Shown in pieces: positions 58,701-64,000 of a stretch of 64,000 nt of DNA. The notes below the pieces were generated by a model. It saw only the letters and a list, made by a program, of their open reading frames with translations. It made no database searches and was not told the origin of the DNA. Position 1 is the first letter of the stretch, and the number at the start of each line of letters is the position of its first letter. This stretch comes from Hydractinia symbiolongicarpus (taxonomy: Eukaryota > Cnidaria > Hydrozoa > Anthoathecata > Hydractiniidae). The stretch covers positions 5,518,001 to 5,582,000 of the forward strand of contig NC_079878.1 of assembly GCF_029227915.1 (NCBI RefSeq), written 5' to 3'. Position numbers and translations under genes: made by a program.

Positions 58701-61469
58701 CATGACGAATTTTGGAAATATTATTCTTAGAACAATAGCGAATTACATGCCGCAACTTTGCTTTTAAAATTTACAGTCAAAGTAGATACAGTATAATCCC
58801 AGATAACTCAAACAACTCGTAGTAACTCGAAAGGTTTTAACCCCCTTTGAAACTTTCAGTACTTTCGTACTTGCTGGCTTCATATGGATCAATGTTTTAT
58901 CTGGCATAAGACAATATCCGAGATCAAGCTGCTATTTTTCTTTTAAAAAATGTTTTCCTTTTTTAAAAATTGATATAGTCTATTCTCGATAAGTAGAACC
59001 CCGGATAAGTGGAACTTTCATTTAGTGGGACCAATTTCCCCGGTCCCTTGGCTTACATTAACAAACCTCTCTTATTTTATTCAGATAAATGTAACACTCG
59101 ATAAGTGAAACCATTTTTTTGGTCCCTTGAGCAATACTTATTCCTAAAGTGGAACTTTTCCAAAAGAAGAAACATCTATATTACGTTCGAATCAGTTTAA
59201 TCAAAACATTCTTTTTTCGAATGTGAACATTCGATTGCTATCCAGTAACGAAAACATAGTAACTATATCAATTCAATAAGTGGAACTTTTTTTCGGTTTC
59301 AACAAAGAGGTTCCACTTATCGAGCAATTCGGATAAGTCGGACATTCGATAAGTGGAACCACTTTTTCGGTCCTGTGGAGGTTCCATGAAGTGTTCTTAA
59401 TAAGTAAAATAGATTGTCACATCACACAATAATTCGAGTTATCAAATGTATCCATAACAGATGTTTGATTACTCGAAACCTTTTTTGGTCCTTCAGTTGT
59501 TTCAGATATCAGGAATATACTGAATACACCTGAAGCCAATATTTTCAAATTTACGATATAGAATTGAACGACATTAAAACCCAACATGGCAATAAACAAG
59601 AGGCCATATCACTTTATTCAACAGACCGTTCAATTTGCACGATACAGGCCATAAGCGACAGTCTCGTGACAGTTTACCTGACGTGTTATCAAGATTTTCC
59701 TTTTCATCTAAAAAAACGTTACGATTTATTGGAAGTTTACCTTTCGAAAAGAAAATTATACCATGACACCTCTCACTCACCTTCCTTAAATTCATCTAAC
59801 TTTGCTTCACTTAGTTTTGGTATATTATCCTGGATAGTAGCTTCAATCTTCTTCATTTCAAAAATGGTGGCTTTCACTGTTACGTCCGTTAGGGATTCTT
59901 CTGGCTCCTTTTGAAATGCGCTTTCATCAAGGTAATCTTTTCTCTTCGAAGGACTGCAGTTTTTTGAAGGACTAAAAGAACTATTTTTAAACGGGCTAAA
60001 AATTGATTCAATAGGGTTTGATTTAGCAGGGCTTATGTTTGATTTTGATGGACTTTTATTTGTTTTAACCGGACTGTAATGAACTTGGACCGGGCCATCA
60101 GGGTTTTCAGATACATGTCCCGGCTGCAAAGGTGTATAATTATTCTCCTCCTTAGGAGCAAATAAATCTTCTTGATTGATTTGCTCTTCGTCAGTGTTTT
60201 TTTCAATATCTTCTGCTTCTTCTTTCTTTTTGTAATTCTTGTAAGCATTACTGCACACTTTCCATAGTTTTACTGTGACCCATAAAACAACGGTAGACAT
60301 CCAAAATGTAAATAATGCTTTTTGATGAAGGGTAATCAGCTTTTCAGGCGATGTCCTAAAGGAAATGTGAAATGACTTAAAGGCTGCAATTTATAGACAT
60401 TAATTTTCTTCTAATTTAGACTCATTATTGTTTACCCAGAATAGCATCTCCAGGTCCTACAATGAGGTACTGCGAAGAGAAAGAGCATTGAATGCTCCCG
60501 TTTAAGCTACAACAGCCGCTTAAGGTGGTCAAACACCAAAAATTTGGAGAGATACATATAATTTTGTAATTTTTTTTCCTTTGGAAAAACAGTCTATGAA
60601 GATCGAAAATTAAGCTCTCAAAAGGATTTTACTAAATTCGAAAGAGATGTGGCTTAAATCCACATTTTTTGACAATGCATATTCCAAAATTTCCACACCA
60701 CAGTATACAACCGGTTGCTAGGGCGTTTTCCCCGTATTCGCTCGTGATTTCCGCTGATTTTTTTGATAATGTATAGATAAATAAGCAAATGAAATTAAAA
60801 TATCGGCTTTGTTTCCCGCCGTATACTCAAAAGGTCAGGTTTTAAAGCCAGTAGTATATAAAAAAAACTCTTAGCTAGCTAGCTGGAAGACTATTAGACA
60901 ACCGTTAAGGATATCTATCCTATTTTGAGGCTGAACACGTTTATAGTCTCTGGCATAACTCGACCTGACTTTGAACTCAAGACCTTTAAATCAAAGTAAA
61001 CCAAACAAAATTATAGCCGGATACCCTTCCTGACGCCAGCACTGTTCAGCAGTAGATACAGCGGCATTGCTGTTTCTCCTGAGACACTATCTCTGCGACG
61101 ACAATATTCACCAACAAGCCACAAAAAATCACAAATACCTAACATAGCCTTTACTCCGTCCTTAAAAGAACTTTCCGTTAAAAGCAAGTGTGCCACAGAC
61201 AGGCAGTTCAAACAGTAGATGCATAGCGAGAATGAAGATTAACCGCCCTCACTTTTTCCCACATCCTCTTTATCCATCGATTTTTTTTTTAAAAAGAAGA
61301 AAGGCAAAATAAATGTAATATATCCTTAGCGCTTAAAATTTGAACATTACCTTCCGTACGTCTCCAAAAAGTTCAGGTACAAATTATGAATTCTATATTT
61401 TAGTCTTCCCGGATCTTTATCCATTTTTATTTTCTTTCCAGCGGAGTCTCTTCTCTGTCTTTTTAGTCC
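55767..61469 (-). CDS. CASD1: CASD1-like CAS1-domain sialate O-acetyltransferase, membrane part
   Basis: Exons in transcript order: 61351-61469, 59781-60355, 58477-58645, 57940-58087, 57422-57515, 57078-57277, 56546-56700, 55767-56415. All are GT-AG with consistent phase, about 702 codons. CASD1 is a Golgi enzyme that O-acetylates sialic acids; it has a luminal SGNH catalytic domain followed by many membrane helices. Matches to the membrane part include [73 protein letters not shown] and [18 protein letters not shown]. The first visible exon (possible start [14 protein letters not shown]) has no D-x-x-H and no GDS motif, so the catalytic domain is either upstream beyond what I can trace or absent. 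The second exon encodes a long loop with repeated SP-x-K-S/N motifs ([16 protein letters not shown]), far longer than in the human protein. An SGNH-less paralog would not be expected to have acetyltransferase activity alone. Confidence 0.82.
58789..59522. mobile_element. Nested pogo/Tigger-like MITEs inside a CASD1-like intron
   Basis: The outer element starts CAGTATAATCCCAGATAACTC after TA and ends GATATCAGGAATATACTG, an imperfect inverse. Inside, from about 58977 to 59400, a second element carries CTCGATAAGTAGAACCCC and, inverted, GGTTCCACTTATCGAG repeats. The two motif families differ, indicating one insertion inside another. Confidence 0.55.
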
Positions 61470-61785
61470 CTTAAAATAAGAAACAAATTAAAAAAGAACG
61501 GATCGCGAATTATAAAATGATTTTACCATAAGTATCCTTTTTCTCCAATAGTTGGTCGCACTGAATTAGCAATTGAAAACTGTGTTGTACTAAGTTGTAT
61601 AACAGGTTGAATCAGGCTGCGCCGCAAGATAAGCATTCACTCCATAACTAATATTTTGAAATGGTGCAAACCAGAATGCGTTAGACAGTATTAAAAAACT
61701 TTGTACGAAAATATTATAAATATATTCAGGTAATACGATACGATACAGTGGATTCAACGATCTGGAACTAATTTAAAATTAAAAG

Positions 61786-61980
61786 TTAGCCGACATGTGG
61801 ACGACACTGTCTGGTTCCGCGAATCCTCGGGTAGAAAGATTGAACAATATCGTCTGCTTTTTTTGTAAACATTACTAATTCCTCCTGCGATGTGTACCTT
61901 AGGGACCATTCCTCCTTCAAAATAGCTGAATAATTTGTCTTACTAACAATACGGCCAACGACTGGTGATTCTACCGGCGA
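61786..61980 (-). other. Unassigned open frame of 64 codons
   Basis: It reads SPVESPVVGRIVSKTNYSAI, then LKEEWSLRYTSQEELVMF and KKADDIVQSFYPRIRGTRQ. It follows a TAG that could serve as acceptor. It looks more coding-like than its surroundings, but no ATG start, no good donor and no family were found. It could be an alternative exon of the CASD1-like gene or a transposon relic. Confidence 0.25.
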
Positions 61981-62214
61981 CTAATTCAAAGATGTTTTTT
62001 TTTCGTTCGTGAACCTGGTTTACTGAGTTTGATGGTAGTTTTAATTCACAACGAGTTTTACATTGCATGTCATTTTAATAGATAGGACACCTTGCATGTG
62101 TAGATATTATTGTAGATATATCAAAAGCTCGCTATGTTTTCATGCTGTAGCAGACTGTAAACCTTTTTTATTAGTTAGTTGAGGCAGTGTTGCATTTTTA
62201 GCAGCTTGAATATT

Positions 62215-62395
62215 ACTTACCTTTTAGACAATCATAATAACCATACGCAGATACTTTGAATCTGCAATCTTCGCTCCAATGCAGAAAAAATCCAAGTTCT
62301 GTATTTGCTTTAGATCGACCCATTGTGTCTCGTTTTAGAAATGGCGTTATTCTACGAGAACAGGTGTGTTGTTGATATCGCTCAGCAGGCTTCAT
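62215..62395 (-). CDS. Possible first exon of a minus-strand gene
   Basis: The open frame starts MKPAERYQQH or, more likely, at the ATG at 62323 (MGRSKANTELGFFLHWSED ... YYDCLK) and ends at a strong donor CTAAAAG|GTAAGT in phase 1. It lies in the right place and orientation to start the CASD1-like gene, but its phase does not fit the exon at 61351-61469, so an intermediate exon or a separate gene is needed. No domain is recognised. Confidence 0.3.
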
Positions 62396-62769
62396 TCATC
62401 ATGCTCAATATCGTTACAAACAACTAAAACTCGTTTTCTGTATAATATTTTAATTATGTTTTTTTTTTCGAAACAGAAAACATGCGCAATGTGTTTCACA
62501 AATTCACAAAATAAGTAATATTTCGTGAATTTGATGCTTTAGCTGCTTTTACTTTCATTTGATTTTGTTCTAATTTTATTTTATGCATAATTTTTTAGTG
62601 TTGAGTCCAGCCTCATCATCAAACCAAAAACGAAAAATCCCTGGGAACGAGGATGGCATTGCGTCAACTGTTCCATCAAAATCTTTAGGAAGACTAAATA
62701 CTCTGAAATGATGGAATGGTTGAGTTGCGTACATGTTTGTATCTTATTAAATATAACTATTATCGTCAT

Positions 62770-63326
62770 TTCTCTAATTAACGCGGCAAAATAAATAATT
62801 ATTTTCGAGATACTGCGTTAATAATAAGAGAAAATAATTATATTTTTCAATATTTATCAATCATGACCGCTCTTATAATTAGAGGAAAATTTCAGCCAAT
62901 CCGCACTAAATTGGAGCTTGGAGGAAAGAATACAAGAAGTTTTTCGCTATTTTTTATTTTTTTTTATTTTTTTCCAAACACTATCTATCCCTTCTTTTTT
63001 TCTTTTTTTAAACTTTTTTATCTCCCCCGATGTGCTCTTTCTCATCTGGTCACTGAGCTCCTCTTTCTGTGTTCTACAAATAAATTTTGCCTGGATTTTC
63101 ATGCCTCCTTTAGGCAGATCGTAAGAATGTTCTTTTACCCCGTAATTTTGACTATTAAACTACCTCCGTGTTTTACCCGCGCTATAATTAGAGGAAAGAT
63201 CTACCTTTGCCGCCCTAAGTTAAAAGAAAATCAATACTAGGTAAAATAGAGACTGTGTAGATAATTAGAGGGAAAAAAATTCCTCCACTTTTATCAAAAT
63301 AATTAATCTGCGTTAATTAGAGGACG
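62770..63326. mobile_element. MITE-like element with TCTCTAATTAACGC inverted ends
   Basis: TCTCTAATTAACGC at 62771 is mirrored by GCGTTAATTAGAGGA at 63310. The motif TAATTAGAGGAAA recurs internally at least three times. The interior ORF (62863-63240) is T-rich, giving a Phe-rich translation, and is not credible as a gene. The superfamily is uncertain. Confidence 0.45.
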
Positions 63327-64000
63327 CGTTAAAATTAAGCTTTCCATGGTCAAACGCACATTTAGTGAAACATTCGTTGAATTGATTTTGTTATGCAGTA
63401 TTAAATATGTTACTTAGAGTTGACAACTACTGCAAGAAAATACACATAAGCGATACGGAAATTAAATTGTCCATTGCACGCAAGTAAACATCGACACAAA
63501 TCTTATCGATTTGTACCGTCAATACGTTCAACGTCGGATAAAGAAGCCTTCCTTTTGCATGATTATACATTGGTAAGTTCTCCAGCTGCATGTTCTTTGA
63601 GTTTACATTTGTATGACGGTAGGGAATTCTGATGCTAATTTCCATTTTGTGAGCTTTAGCTAATATCGACTGAATGTGTAGTTCAACACCAAATTAAACA
63701 TCTGAAAACAACGCCAGTTTAGAAAAACTGCTTAGAACTTCTGTTGATTTTTTATCGATAAATTTTATTTAAATGTAACGTTTTAGAAATTATGTGATAG
63801 TGTTGTCAATGATCCGAGTCAGTATTTCTAGAGCGATCAGATTACATGCAACCAATCTCTAGTAGTAGTAGTAGCTCATCTTGTTTGTACTGGTTCGTTG
63901 CAAGAATTTTTAATTTAAGCTGCATCTAATTGACATGGTGTTGCAAGATCCTTGGTTTATTTGGCGGCGATTTTAATCAAGTCTTCGTTGCTGTTGTTAT
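63327..64000. other. No gene recognised to the window end
   Basis: Only a 72-codon minus-strand ORF (63427-63645) without domain and a short TAG trinucleotide run near 63862. Confidence 0.4.

Noticed and set aside
62863-63240. Phe-rich 125-codon ORF
   Set aside because: Translation of a T-homopolymer-rich MITE interior; no domain, and it overlaps another T-rich frame.

Overview
This is eukaryotic genomic DNA: strongly AT-rich, with large intergenic spaces, spliced genes with GT-AG introns, and many small transposon remnants. The gene content points to a cnidarian, most likely a hydrozoan. It includes a secreted protein with Gly-X-Y triplets joined to a minicollagen-type cysteine cluster, a hallmark of stinging-cell capsules. 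It also includes a nicotinic receptor alpha-type subunit, an OAS-like nucleotidyltransferase and an otopetrin. The species cannot be named from the sequence alone.

Layout, left to right. 1-14.8 kb: no intact gene is recognised. This stretch holds a pogo-like MITE (164-780), a 24-base poly-G tract, a Helitron end-pair (4092-4207), and an internally deleted ISL2EU-type transposon (about 11256-12690) with the N-terminal part of its THAP transposase facing a SAP-domain ORF. 15.0-16.5 kb: an intronless otopetrin-like proton channel on the minus strand with its own TATA box and polyadenylation signal. 19.7-26.4 kb: a six-exon calmodulin-like EF-hand gene on the plus strand. It converges on a two-exon minicollagen-like gene on the minus strand (26795-27281). 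29.2 kb: a lysine-rich single-exon ORF. 31.7-35.1 kb: minus-strand exon fragments (a MazG-like terminal exon, two phase-compatible exons of unknown identity, a non-LTR reverse-transcriptase relic, and the last two exons of an unrecognised gene). 36.2-36.6 kb: a transposon-type ORF that begins with a 2A-like NPGP motif. 38.4-40.0 kb: an OAS-like gene interrupted by a frame break in an 11-A run.

40.4-50 kb is repeat-rich: six more pieces of the Helitron family plus a fragment, a Harbinger-like MITE with TTA target duplications, a recent 239-bp tandem duplication, a hairpin element, a tRNA-like SINE and many AGCT microsatellites. 51.2-55.2 kb: an eight-exon nicotinic acetylcholine receptor alpha-type subunit on the plus strand. 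It is convergent with a CAS1-domain (CASD1-like) multi-membrane acyltransferase gene on the minus strand (55767 to at least 61469). The catalytic SGNH domain of CASD1 is not visible here, and the intramembrane part carries an unusually long SP-x-K-repeat loop. 62-64 kb holds a possible first exon and another MITE.

The genes do not form an operon or a shared pathway. Each appears to be an independent animal gene, separated and interrupted by mobile elements. All exon models were built by hand from splice-site and phase consistency and have no transcript support.
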